Source of the DNA: Candidatus Poribacteria bacterium
Lineage (GTDB): Bacteria > Poribacteria > WGA-4E > UBA9662
Assembly: GCA_002709695.1 (NCBI GenBank)
Contig: PAQF01000012.1
Location: 1 to 50,738, forward strand
DNA length: 50,738 nucleotides
Reading direction: 5' to 3'
In this document: positions 8,298-16,163 of the stretch, piece after piece
How positions within the stretch are numbered: the stretch's first letter is position 1
Layout: the number at the start of each line of letters is the position of its first letter
Notes under the pieces: model-generated
What the model saw: only the letters and a program-made list of their open reading frames with translations
What the model was told of the DNA's origin: nothing
Databases searched by the model: none
Made by a program: the position numbers and the translations under genes

Positions 8298-10640
8298 TTA
8301 TTGTCCAATACGTAGTTGACGTTCTGCGTCAACTACATCTCGATTAATTTTGTCTATGCTACGACTTAATTTATTACCAAGAGATGACATCTCAGCTGCC
8401 GCACGCCGGATTTGACGCAGAAGATCTACGACAAGTCGGAAGGACCGAACGAAATCTCCATCTGCAAGATCTGCATATTGCGGCAGATCTTCAAAGTCAC
8501 AACCTTGGCTCCATTCTAGCATGGCAACACTCAAAATTAATTCTAACTTTGGTGTTGGTTCAATAGTATCGAATTTTTTTTCTACCAGTCGAACCCGATC
8601 TATCATCTTGTCCGCATTTCTCAACATATTGCGCAACATTTTTTGACGTAATTTAACATGGCGAAACGAATCCTTCCTAGGTTCACAAACAATTGCCATC
8701 ATCAAAACATTGATCTCGTCTTCGTTGAGGGAATCCAAGATCCCATTGAAAAGCAACTCGGTAATCTGTGTTTCGTATCCGTAGATCTGCGAGGCAATTT
8801 CGCCTCTAGGTAAAAGCTTGAAATTATCAATGTAATCTAACTGCTGCAAGATAGTTAGACGAAACTCGATTTGCTGTTGCTGATAGCGCTCAACATAATC
8901 TCTTTCCTCCTTCAGTTTTAGGAGAAGATCGTGTTGCCGTTGAATCTGATGATAAAGTTGATTACATGAACTAAGATAGTTACATGAATCACAGAGGCTA
9001 CTGTGCTTTTTTTGCTGAATTCGCTGTTTTTCTTGGTTAATGTTGTTAAATTTGCTACGCCAGTTTCTTTTGGATTTTTGACGTCGCTTTTGCTTATGTA
9101 GGTTTCGGCGTTCAGATTTTAGGCGTCGATCTTCCTCCGAAACCCATTCCAACAATTGATTGTAACTAGCTATTTGGGTATGAGGATCAACCTCTTGGTG
9201 TATACAGGTTGGCTCTGGTAAATTGCTTAATTCTTTAGTAGCTCGTCCCTGCTTGGAATCAATTGAGTGGAGTCTAGTTACGTTCTGAAAATTACTGAGA
9301 CTTTGCGTACAAACATCATAAATTAAATCTCCATGCTCATTACACAAATTTAAAAGGCTAGAGTAAGACAAATTGAATTGACTTTCAAGCGGTTCAATCT
9401 GGCCAGATGTTGTAATTCGAACTTGATTAGCATCTGTAAACTTCGGATCGACTTTGGCATAAACAAACCCAATATCATCAATACCTCGTCTCCCTGCGCG
9501 GCCAGACATTTGATGATATTCACGTGCTTTAAGATATCGAGATGAGATACCATCATATTTCTCGAGACTGTCGAAGACAACCGAACATGCAGGCATGTTA
9601 ATCCCTACAGCAAAGGTTTCAGTTGTAAATAGAAGTTGGATCAATCCTAATGTAAATAGCCTTTCCACCACTTCTTTCAACGTTGGCAGCATGCCTGCGT
9701 GATGGTATGCAATTCCTTTAGAAACCAAGAACCTGAATTGTTTGACGTTTCTATCCTCTAGAATACCAAATCTCTCGCACAACGAATCAAAATGACCAAG
9801 AATCTGACGTTGTTGTACTTTTGACAATAGGTTCTCGCTTTTGGCATAGTATTCTGCATTCTTTTTACAAAGTTTCCGGCTAAAACAGAAATACAAACAA
9901 GGAAATTGCTTCTCTCTTTGAATATGAGCCATCAGTTCTGTTTTACGAATGCCAGGAAAATCTTTAGCTACAAGACTACTGAACTCCCTATATGAAAAAT
10001 TCGTTGGGTCAGCGTAATTTCCTTGCACATTCTGCAGGTCAGAACAAGTTCCAACACCATAATCTTTCAGGTAGAGGAAATGTTTTAGTGGAACGGGACG
10101 TTGATGTTCCTCGATGATCTCAATTGGTATCTCGCGTACCTCACGCATCCAATCGGCGAACTGAATGATATTCGGAATTGTAGCACTAAGACAAATGAAT
10201 TTGATGTGTTGTGGTGCAAAGATAATGCTCTCTTCCCATACTGTACCGCGTTCTATATCATTGATGTAGTGAATTTCATCGAAAATAACATATCCAACAT
10301 CATTTAGCCGGTTAATATTGTCAAAGATCGTATTTCTAAAAACTTCTGTTGTCATGAGCAGTATCTGAGCATACTGATTCAGTACAACATCGCCAGTTAC
10401 AATCCCAACTTGATTTCCATACAGTGTGATCAAATCTCGGTATTTCTGGTTGCTTAATGCCTTAATTGGGGCAGTATAGATTACTCTATCACCATTTTGA
10501 ATGCATTTCTCAATAGCATATTCGGCAATAATCGTCTTTCCCGCACCTGTTGGAGCAGCAACTAAGACTGAGTGTTCTTGGTCAATGCCTTCAATCGCTT
10601 GCTCTTGAAAGGTATCGAGCGTCAAGTTTTTATAATCCAT
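8298..10640 (-). CDS. Ski2/Mtr4-like (HelY-type) superfamily 2 RNA helicase (780 aa)
   Basis: A DEAD/DEAH-type helicase core is clear: motif I APTGAGKT (29-36), Ia region APIKALSNQKY, motif II DEIH (121-124), motif III SAT (152-154), and motif VI QMSGRAGRRG (377-386). The C-terminal region (about 480-780) has an arginine/lysine-rich coiled segment, a Cys cluster (C550, C553, C559) that may hold metal, and a DSHCT/Mtr4-like helical end. Family members unwind RNA during processing or decay. I place the start at the ATG at 10640. A TTG at 10703 would add 21 residues, but it is the -35 box of a perfect promoter, and 10640 has its own AGAGGG site. First gene of the operon. Confidence 0.9.
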   Translation of the reverse strand: MDYKNLTLDTFQEQAIEGIDQEHSVLVAAPTGAGKTIIAEYAIEKCIQNGDRVIYTAPIKALSNQKYRDLITLYGNQVGIVTGDVVLNQYAQILLMTTEVFRNTIFDNINRLNDVGYVIFDEIHYINDIERGTVWEESIIFAPQHIKFICLSATIPNIIQFADWMREVREIPIEIIEEHQRPVPLKHFLYLKDYGVGTCSDLQNVQGNYADPTNFSYREFSSLVAKDFPGIRKTELMAHIQREKQFPCLYFCFSRKLCKKNAEYYAKSENLLSKVQQRQILGHFDSLCERFGILEDRNVKQFRFLVSKGIAYHHAGMLPTLKEVVERLFTLGLIQLLFTTETFAVGINMPACSVVFDSLEKYDGISSRYLKAREYHQMSGRAGRRGIDDIGFVYAKVDPKFTDANQVRITTSGQIEPLESQFNLSYSSLLNLCNEHGDLIYDVCTQSLSNFQNVTRLHSIDSKQGRATKELSNLPEPTCIHQEVDPHTQIASYNQLLEWVSEEDRRLKSERRNLHKQKRRQKSKRNWRSKFNNINQEKQRIQQKKHSSLCDSCNYLSSCNQLYHQIQRQHDLLLKLKEERDYVERYQQQQIEFRLTILQQLDYIDNFKLLPRGEIASQIYGYETQITELLFNGILDSLNEDEINVLMMAIVCEPRKDSFRHVKLRQKMLRNMLRNADKMIDRVRLVEKKFDTIEPTPKLELILSVAMLEWSQGCDFEDLPQYADLADGDFVRSFRLVVDLLRQIRRAAAEMSSLGNKLSRSIDKINRDVVDAERQLRIGQ

Positions 10641-10674
10641 CAAACCCTCTGTTGGGAAGGAAAGCACGTAGCTG

Positions 10675-10703
10675 ATTATAACTGGTTCTTTTTTTTTTGT
10701 CAA
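10675..10703 (-). promoter_or_regulatory. Full-consensus promoter of the helicase operon, A10 tract in spacer
   Basis: On the minus strand a perfect TTGACA (10703-10698) and perfect TATAAT (10680-10675) are separated by exactly 17 bp. The expected start of transcription is near 10668, about 28 nt before the ATG at 10640. A run of ten A (10698-10689) begins with the last base of the -35 box and fills half the spacer. Confidence 0.85.
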
Positions 10704-10905
10704 TCGCGATTTTTTGCCTGCTAGAGTTCACTATTTTCGGTTAAAACTAAAACAAATTAAGTGAAATATATCCTTGACAACTCCAAGTTTTTTTGCAATT
10801 GTATTTAGTTAGATTTCACCTTCTGTGATTTTGTTACTCCTTTTGTGCTGTAATACCCCATACTAGTAATAAATATAAAGATCGCTAGCTGGAGAGTTTA
10901 ATGTT

Positions 10906-13203
10906 ATGAATGCACCTGCTAAGAATGGCTCTGAATCAGAACCTCCACTGATAGACAAGATACCAGTAGAGTTAGAACCTCGAATTAGGGTATTTTTAAG
11001 CGACACTGAAGAAATCAAAGTTGCCGTCTCAACTGACCTTCTTGAAAATGGGAATTATGGTCAAGATTGGATTATTGCTACTACCAGTCAGCTGGTTACT
11101 GCTCGGTTGAACGGCACGCCAGATCATGATCTCCACGTAATACCACTTGAGGATATTGAAACTGTAGATATCCACCCCTTACATGGTAATAACGTGATGA
11201 AAATTAGAACTCACGATAGTGGTATTGAAGTGGCAAGATATTCAAAAACAGCCGCAGAAAAGTTTTTCAATGCCAAATTAGAGATAGATTTTCTTATTCG
11301 CCAAAGCCAGCCAAAAGATTCAGATAAAAGTGAAGAGAGAAAGCATTTAAAGTCACCTCACATCGGGCGAAAAAAAGCAAAATGCGACCAATGTGGCAGA
11401 GCAATACCACATTGGACGGATGTTTGCACTTACTGTATTGAAAAACGAAAATTGATTTTCCGGCTACTGGCCTATGCTTTACCACATTGGAAAATATCGC
11501 TGGGCGCATTCCTTATCATGGTATTTGTCAGGGCAGTGAGTGTATATCCAGGCATTCTCAACAAGAGACTCTTTGACGAAGTTCTTGCTCCTCCTACAGG
11601 TGTTGAATCCTCTGGGTTTTCGGGACTCGTTACCATTGTGTTAATGATGATTGGTGTCAACATATTTACTACCAGTTTTTCCACAATTCGCAGTTATGTT
11701 ATGTCAATCGTCGGCCAAAGGGTGAAGCACCAACTTCGAACAGAAGCTTACCAACATTTGAATCGATTATCTATTAGTTTCTACCAAAAACGTGATACTG
11801 GAAACATTATGTCTCGACTCACTCATGATGTGGGAAGGTTGGAAGATTTCATTGCCTATGGCCTTCAGGATATGGTCGGTGACATTCTAATGCTTGTCTT
11901 TATGTTTTCAGTTATGACCTATTACAATTGGCAATTAACCCTGCTTTCGATGATTCCTATTCCACTGATTATTATATTTACAGTATATTTTGGCACGAAA
12001 GTAAGAAAGATATACCATATTGTTTGGAAGCAAATATCAGGCGTTAGTACAATTCTGGCAAGTGTAATCCCAGGTGTTAGAGTAGTAAAAGCTTTCGGTC
12101 GTGAAGGTTATGAAACTGACAGGTTTGACAAACAAAGTGAACGTGTTCTTGAAACTGGTCTCCGTTCAGCCCGGTGGGAGTCGGTCTATGGACCAACGAT
12201 GGGTTTTATCACCTTTTCAGGTAGTATTATCATTTGGTTTGCTGGAGGTCGTCAGTTACTTAATGGCAATTTAACCACTGGTGAACTAATTATGTTTATG
12301 GGGTACATGATGCAGTTTATGGGACCAATCCGGATGCTTTCCGGGTTGAACCGACGTTTCTTGCAGGCAGCAACTTCGTCCGAAAGAGTATTTGAGATTC
12401 TTGATACTCCTCCAGATATTGCCGACAGTAGAAATTCAGTTAAATTGGAGCAAGCAAGAGGCGAGATTGAGTTCCGTAACGTTTCTTTCTCGTATGACAG
12501 TGAACAGGATGCACTCAACGATGTCAGCTTCACCGTTCAACCAGGTGAGATGATTGGCTTAGCTGGACATAGTGGTGCAGGGAAAAGCACACTAATTAAC
12601 CTTATAACACGATTCTATGACCCGACTGGTGGTGATATTCTTCTTGATGGACATAATCTAGGAAATATTCAGTTAGATTCGCTTAGGGATCAAGTAGGTG
12701 TGGTTCTTCAAGACCCATTCTTGTTCAATGGAACTGTCGCTGAGAATATCGGTTATAGCAAGCTGAACGCAACCAGCACAGAAATCATTGCTGCCGCTAA
12801 GGCAGCGAATGCGCACGATTTTATAGTCAATTTTGCAGATGGCTACGACACCAGAGTTGGTGAAAGGGGAGCAAGGGTATCAGGTGGCGAAAGACAACGA
12901 ATTTCGATTGCTCGTGCGATTCTAAAAAACCCACGGATCCTTATTTTAGATGAAGCTACATCTTCGGTTGATACTGAAACGGAATCAAAAATCCAGGAAG
13001 CACTTGAACGACTAATTCGAGGCCGAACAGTTTTTGCTATCGCTCATCGGTTATCAACACTTAAATATGCTAATCGTTTATTAATCTTGAAAGATGGCAA
13101 GGTTGATGAAATTGGAACTCATGAGGAATTGATTGCTAAAGATGGAACCTATGCATCGTTGTGTCGAAAGCAAACGGATTTATCCAAAATCCGTGCTTGG
13201 TAG
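10906..13203 (+). CDS. ABC exporter (fused permease-ATPase) with extra N-terminal domain and zinc ribbon (765 aa)
   Basis: Residues 1-130 form an extra cytosolic domain with PH-like strands (DWIIATTSQLVTARLNG, VIPLEDIETVDIHPL). A zinc ribbon follows at 160-177 (CDQC and CTYC). Next is a type-1 ABC exporter membrane domain with about six helices (190-480). The nucleotide-binding domain contains Walker A GHSGAGKST (554-562), signature VSGGERQRISIARA (from 658), Walker B ILILDE (D682, E683) and the H-loop AIAHRLST. It belongs to the MsbA/lipid-and-drug exporter group and probably works as a homodimer. The N-terminal addition is unusual. A GGAGAG ribosome site precedes the ATG. A TTGACA at 10774 may be part of its promoter, but no good -10 box follows. 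Confidence 0.9.
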   Translation: MNAPAKNGSESEPPLIDKIPVELEPRIRVFLSDTEEIKVAVSTDLLENGNYGQDWIIATTSQLVTARLNGTPDHDLHVIPLEDIETVDIHPLHGNNVMKIRTHDSGIEVARYSKTAAEKFFNAKLEIDFLIRQSQPKDSDKSEERKHLKSPHIGRKKAKCDQCGRAIPHWTDVCTYCIEKRKLIFRLLAYALPHWKISLGAFLIMVFVRAVSVYPGILNKRLFDEVLAPPTGVESSGFSGLVTIVLMMIGVNIFTTSFSTIRSYVMSIVGQRVKHQLRTEAYQHLNRLSISFYQKRDTGNIMSRLTHDVGRLEDFIAYGLQDMVGDILMLVFMFSVMTYYNWQLTLLSMIPIPLIIIFTVYFGTKVRKIYHIVWKQISGVSTILASVIPGVRVVKAFGREGYETDRFDKQSERVLETGLRSARWESVYGPTMGFITFSGSIIIWFAGGRQLLNGNLTTGELIMFMGYMMQFMGPIRMLSGLNRRFLQAATSSERVFEILDTPPDIADSRNSVKLEQARGEIEFRNVSFSYDSEQDALNDVSFTVQPGEMIGLAGHSGAGKSTLINLITRFYDPTGGDILLDGHNLGNIQLDSLRDQVGVVLQDPFLFNGTVAENIGYSKLNATSTEIIAAAKAANAHDFIVNFADGYDTRVGERGARVSGGERQRISIARAILKNPRILILDEATSSVDTETESKIQEALERLIRGRTVFAIAHRLSTLKYANRLLILKDGKVDEIGTHEELIAKDGTYASLCRKQTDLSKIRAW

Positions 13204-13514
13204 AACCTTACTGGAATGTCCAGATTAAAACTTTGAGAAAAATTGGGATTCAATCCAAGAATTTATTTTTAGAAAAGAGTAACATCTCAATTATCAGAAG
13301 AATCTATTAGAGTAAATTGATTTGCTGAAATACGCGATGTTTATAAACATGTGAACAATATGTCTATGCAGATTTGTGGTTTTTCGGTTCCAATTCGATA
13401 TATTGACCAAGGGATTCAGCGGAAGCTGATTTTCCATATGGAGACTCGTTTAGTTCGACATGAACATTGAGAATGATATTCTGCTGAGGTTTGTATAGGG
13501 GGGAAGACTAAAAG
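13204..13514. other. Intergenic region without a supported gene
   Basis: No good terminator or promoter is visible after the ABC exporter gene. A 36-codon frame (ATG at about 13360) is open but has no recognisable content. The GGGGGGAAG ribosome site of the deacetylase gene lies at the very end. Confidence 0.5.
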
Positions 13515-14273
13515 TTGAGCGGTTTGAAGAAGCATCTCTGGAATGATGATAAACAATCTGCCATCAGTTTGACCTTTGATGATGGGATGAAGTCACATTT
13601 GGACCTAGCTATTCCTATCTTAGAAAATTTTGGCTTGGCTGGGACTTTCTATCCAATTGCAAAAGGGAATTGGGAAACATCTCTCGAACGTTTTAGACCT
13701 GCATTCGAAAATGGTCATGAAATTGGGAATCATTCTATTCATCATTGGTGTAGTTGCGCTACCAGTCTTGATTTAGATAATATTGGATTGGAGTACCGAA
13801 CTCTTGATGAACTTGAATCCGAATTACAATTAGCCGACCGTCGGTTTCGAACGGTTTTTCCTGAAATTGACCAATGGAGTTTTTGCTATCCATGTTATAA
13901 TACTTTCGTTGGCCGCGGCAAGGAACGACGGAGCTATGTCCCGGTTGTTGCTAGCCATTTCTTTGCAGCTAGAGCTGGGTGCGAGATGTCGGTTTCGGTC
14001 AATTCACCTTATCATGCTGATCTACACTGTTTGAATTCATGGAAATGTGAGCACCAATCAGCAAATGACCTCATCGGTTTGGTTGAACGAACAAACGATC
14101 TTGGTGGGTGGAGTATTTTCACTTTCCATGGGATTGGGGAAGGACATCTACCAATTGAACGTTGCGATTTGGAGAAGTTATGTGAGTATTTAGACCGAGC
14201 ACGCGATCGCTTTTGGGTCGCCCCGTTAATCAATGTGGCTAAAGATCTATATGCTAGTTGGACTAAAAAATGA
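13515..14273 (+). CDS. Polysaccharide deacetylase (NodB-type) family protein (252 aa)
   Basis: The NodB motif 1 TFDDG is at residues 20-24 and the metal-binding motif region EIGNHSIHHW follows at about 73-82, so a divalent-metal-dependent carbohydrate esterase is likely. Further conserved strands include FCYPCYNTF and GGWSIFTFHGIGEG near the C-terminus. There is no signal peptide. The start is a TTG with GGGGGGAAG about 9 nt upstream; the next Met falls after the catalytic motif and cannot be the start. Its TGA overlaps the ATG of the phosphodiesterase gene (ATGA), so translation is coupled. Substrate may be an N-acetylated cell-wall or extracellular sugar. Confidence 0.85.
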   Translation: MSGLKKHLWNDDKQSAISLTFDDGMKSHLDLAIPILENFGLAGTFYPIAKGNWETSLERFRPAFENGHEIGNHSIHHWCSCATSLDLDNIGLEYRTLDELESELQLADRRFRTVFPEIDQWSFCYPCYNTFVGRGKERRSYVPVVASHFFAARAGCEMSVSVNSPYHADLHCLNSWKCEHQSANDLIGLVERTNDLGGWSIFTFHGIGEGHLPIERCDLEKLCEYLDRARDRFWVAPLINVAKDLYASWTKK

Positions 14274-15037
14274 GTTGGAGTGATTTTGTCAGGATTGCTC
14301 ACCGTGGAGCCTCCGGGCTTGCTCCTGAGAACACACTGAGTGCATTCAGTAAAGCGTTAGAAATCGGGGTGGACGGTGTAGAAGTAGATGTGCGCGGCAC
14401 ACTTGATGGTAAATTAGTTGTTTTGCACGATCAAACCTTGGACCGTACCACAGACAGAACAGGGTGCATTCATAGAATGTCGCTAACAGAAATTCAGGAA
14501 GCTGACGCAGGTGCATGGTTTGGCCCCTCGTTCATTGGTGAAAAAGTGCCGACTTTGGCCGAATCACTTGACCTGATTAAAAAAACCGCAATTACTGTGT
14601 TGGAAGTTAAAGATGAATGGCTATCAGCTGAGGTCGTTCGAGCAATTCATCATACACAATCAGTTAACAATGTTATTGTTATTTCCTTCCATGCTTCCGT
14701 ACTATTGGAAGTACGCAGTCTTGACCCACGAATACCAACGGGTTTTTTGACTTCAGGGAACCCCACTCCACCCCAGCATAAACAGGCTTTAGACCTTATC
14801 CAAACTACCTGTAAAATTGGTGCTTCAACATTAAACGTGAAGCATGAAATGTTGGATGCAAGTTTTGCTTGGGAAGTTCGCAAACGGGGCGTGAACCTCT
14901 GGGTGTGGACAGTTGATGATGTAATCCAGATGCAACAACTTGTCACACTTGGGGTACAAGGTATAACTTCAAATTTCCCAGATCGTTTCGTTCAGGCGGG
15001 AAATGAAGAAGAAAATTACAACGAAATTTACAATTGA
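14270..15037 (+). CDS. Glycerophosphodiester phosphodiesterase (GDPD family, 255 aa)
   Basis: All hallmark residues of the TIM-barrel GDPD family are present: H11-R12 (AHRGASG), E20-N21 (PENT), E38 and D40 (VEVDVRGT), H53 (VLHDQTLDRTT), VLEVKDE in the middle, and NLWVWTVDD near the end. The enzyme would cleave glycerophosphodiesters to glycerol-3-phosphate and an alcohol. No signal peptide is seen, so it is cytoplasmic. It overlaps the deacetylase gene at its start and the sigma factor gene at its end. Confidence 0.9.
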   Translation: MSWSDFVRIAHRGASGLAPENTLSAFSKALEIGVDGVEVDVRGTLDGKLVVLHDQTLDRTTDRTGCIHRMSLTEIQEADAGAWFGPSFIGEKVPTLAESLDLIKKTAITVLEVKDEWLSAEVVRAIHHTQSVNNVIVISFHASVLLEVRSLDPRIPTGFLTSGNPTPPQHKQALDLIQTTCKIGASTLNVKHEMLDASFAWEVRKRGVNLWVWTVDDVIQMQQLVTLGVQGITSNFPDRFVQAGNEEENYNEIYN

Positions 15038-15648
15038 GAGAATTACACTTGCGAACTTCAGATGAAGAATTGATGATGCGCTGCCGAAGTGGAGACACTG
15101 CAGCATTTGAGTTGATTGTAATGCGCTTCAAGGATCAGATTATTAATTACATTTGTCGTTCAGTTGGTGACTATCATCAGGCTGAAGATTTAGCGCAGGA
15201 AACTTTTATCCGTATATACAAGAATGCAGATAGTTACGAACCACGCTCGAAATTTAAGAATTGGTTGTATCTAATTGCAACCAATCTGTGCCGAAATGAA
15301 ATCCGGGATCGAAGTCGCCGAAAGACCGATTTACTTGCGAGGAAATCCACTGGAGCCAAGGAAAGCGATAGCTTGGACATTTTTCCTGATTTTCGGTATA
15401 TGCCAGATCGGTTGTATGAAAAAAAGGAGCGAGAACTAATTATTCAACAGAAGATAAACTGCCTACCTGAGAATCAACGCCTATGCCTTATTTTGGTAAC
15501 TTATCAAGGTATGAGATACGAAGAGATTGCTGAAATTATTGGCTGTTCAGTCAGTGCGGTGAAGTCATTGATTCACCGTTCTCGACGAAACATGAAAAAG
15601 CTACTAATGGAATCCGGAATAGGTGAAAGTCACAATGCCAAAATCTGA
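15034..15648 (+). CDS. ECF-type RNA polymerase sigma factor (204 aa)
   Basis: Region 2 spans about residues 20-95 (AAFELIVMRFKDQIINYI, QAEDLAQETFIRIYKNAD, FKNWLYLIATNLCRNEIRDRSRR). Region 4 is at about 145-200 (CLPENQRLCLILVTYQGMRYEEIAEIIGCSVSAVKSLIHRSRR), with a helix-turn-helix. Regions 1 and 3 are absent, as in group 4 sigma factors. The TTG at 15034 overlaps the preceding TGA; a TTG at 15049 with a GAGAG site 8 nt upstream is an equally reasonable start, giving MRTSDEEL. It is followed by a membrane anti-sigma partner whose gene overlaps it by 14 bp. Confidence 0.9.
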   Translation: MRELHLRTSDEELMMRCRSGDTAAFELIVMRFKDQIINYICRSVGDYHQAEDLAQETFIRIYKNADSYEPRSKFKNWLYLIATNLCRNEIRDRSRRKTDLLARKSTGAKESDSLDIFPDFRYMPDRLYEKKERELIIQQKINCLPENQRLCLILVTYQGMRYEEIAEIIGCSVSAVKSLIHRSRRNMKKLLMESGIGESHNAKI

Positions 15649-16159
15649 GGAAACTAACATACAACTGTCTGCCTACTTCGATGGAGAGGTTTCCAGACAG
15701 AAGCGACTAAAAATCAGAAAACATCTCGAAAATTCTGATGAGGCCGCCTTTGAACTAATGCAGATTACACAAGTAGATCATTTACTTAAACAACTAAGTC
15801 CAATTGAAACCAGAGATCAATTTTTGCTGGAGCTTATGCAGAGAGTGTCGGAAACACCCTCACAGGAAGAACCAACACTTACTCTATTTCCTCGAGACAC
15901 AGAGAGATTTCAATCATGTTTTGTTTTTTCACGTGATCAATTGCAACTAAAATTCCGTTCGGTAACTTTTGGGGTTGCTGTATTTGTTTTTATTTGTGTT
16001 GCATTTTTTTTCTTACAAACCCACCCAATCCCAAAAGAGACAAACGTTCCATTAGTAGCACGTTCGGTCGGTCGATTTATTCAAGTGGATTTGGTATCTA
16101 TGCCAATAACTAAAAAACAGTCGATTATATCACCTATTCATATTGAGGAAGAAAGGTAG
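15635..16159 (+). CDS. Putative membrane anti-sigma factor lacking the zinc Cys motif (174 aa)
   Basis: The N-terminal half matches an anti-sigma domain: LSAYFDGEVSRQKRLKIRKHL, then helical segments. One transmembrane helix follows at about 109-128 (VTFGVAVFVFICVAFFFL) with a short C-terminal outer part. In zinc-binding anti-sigma proteins the His is followed by CxxC; here it is HLENSDEAAFEL, so the Cys pair is missing and zinc control is unlikely. The ATG at 15635 has an AGGTG site at good spacing; the GTG at 15623 lies inside that site. It overlaps the sigma gene and stops 4 bp before dnaE, fitting a sigma/anti-sigma pair. Confidence 0.75.
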   Translation: MPKSEETNIQLSAYFDGEVSRQKRLKIRKHLENSDEAAFELMQITQVDHLLKQLSPIETRDQFLLELMQRVSETPSQEEPTLTLFPRDTERFQSCFVFSRDQLQLKFRSVTFGVAVFVFICVAFFFLQTHPIPKETNVPLVARSVGRFIQVDLVSMPITKKQSIISPIHIEEER

Positions 16160-16163
16160 AATT

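Noticed and set aside
10641-10703. N-terminal extension of the helicase from a TTG at 10703
   Set aside because: The TTG is the start of a perfect -35 box followed by a 17-bp spacer and TATAAT; the ATG at 10640 has its own ribosome site and starts right at the conserved helicase region.
10774-10804. TTGACA upstream of the ABC exporter as a promoter
   Set aside because: No acceptable -10 box at 16-18 bp; the best candidate is a poor match 19 bp away.
13325-13470. Short plus-strand frame (about 46 codons) between the ABC exporter and the deacetylase
   Set aside because: No ribosome site, no motif and only chance-level length.
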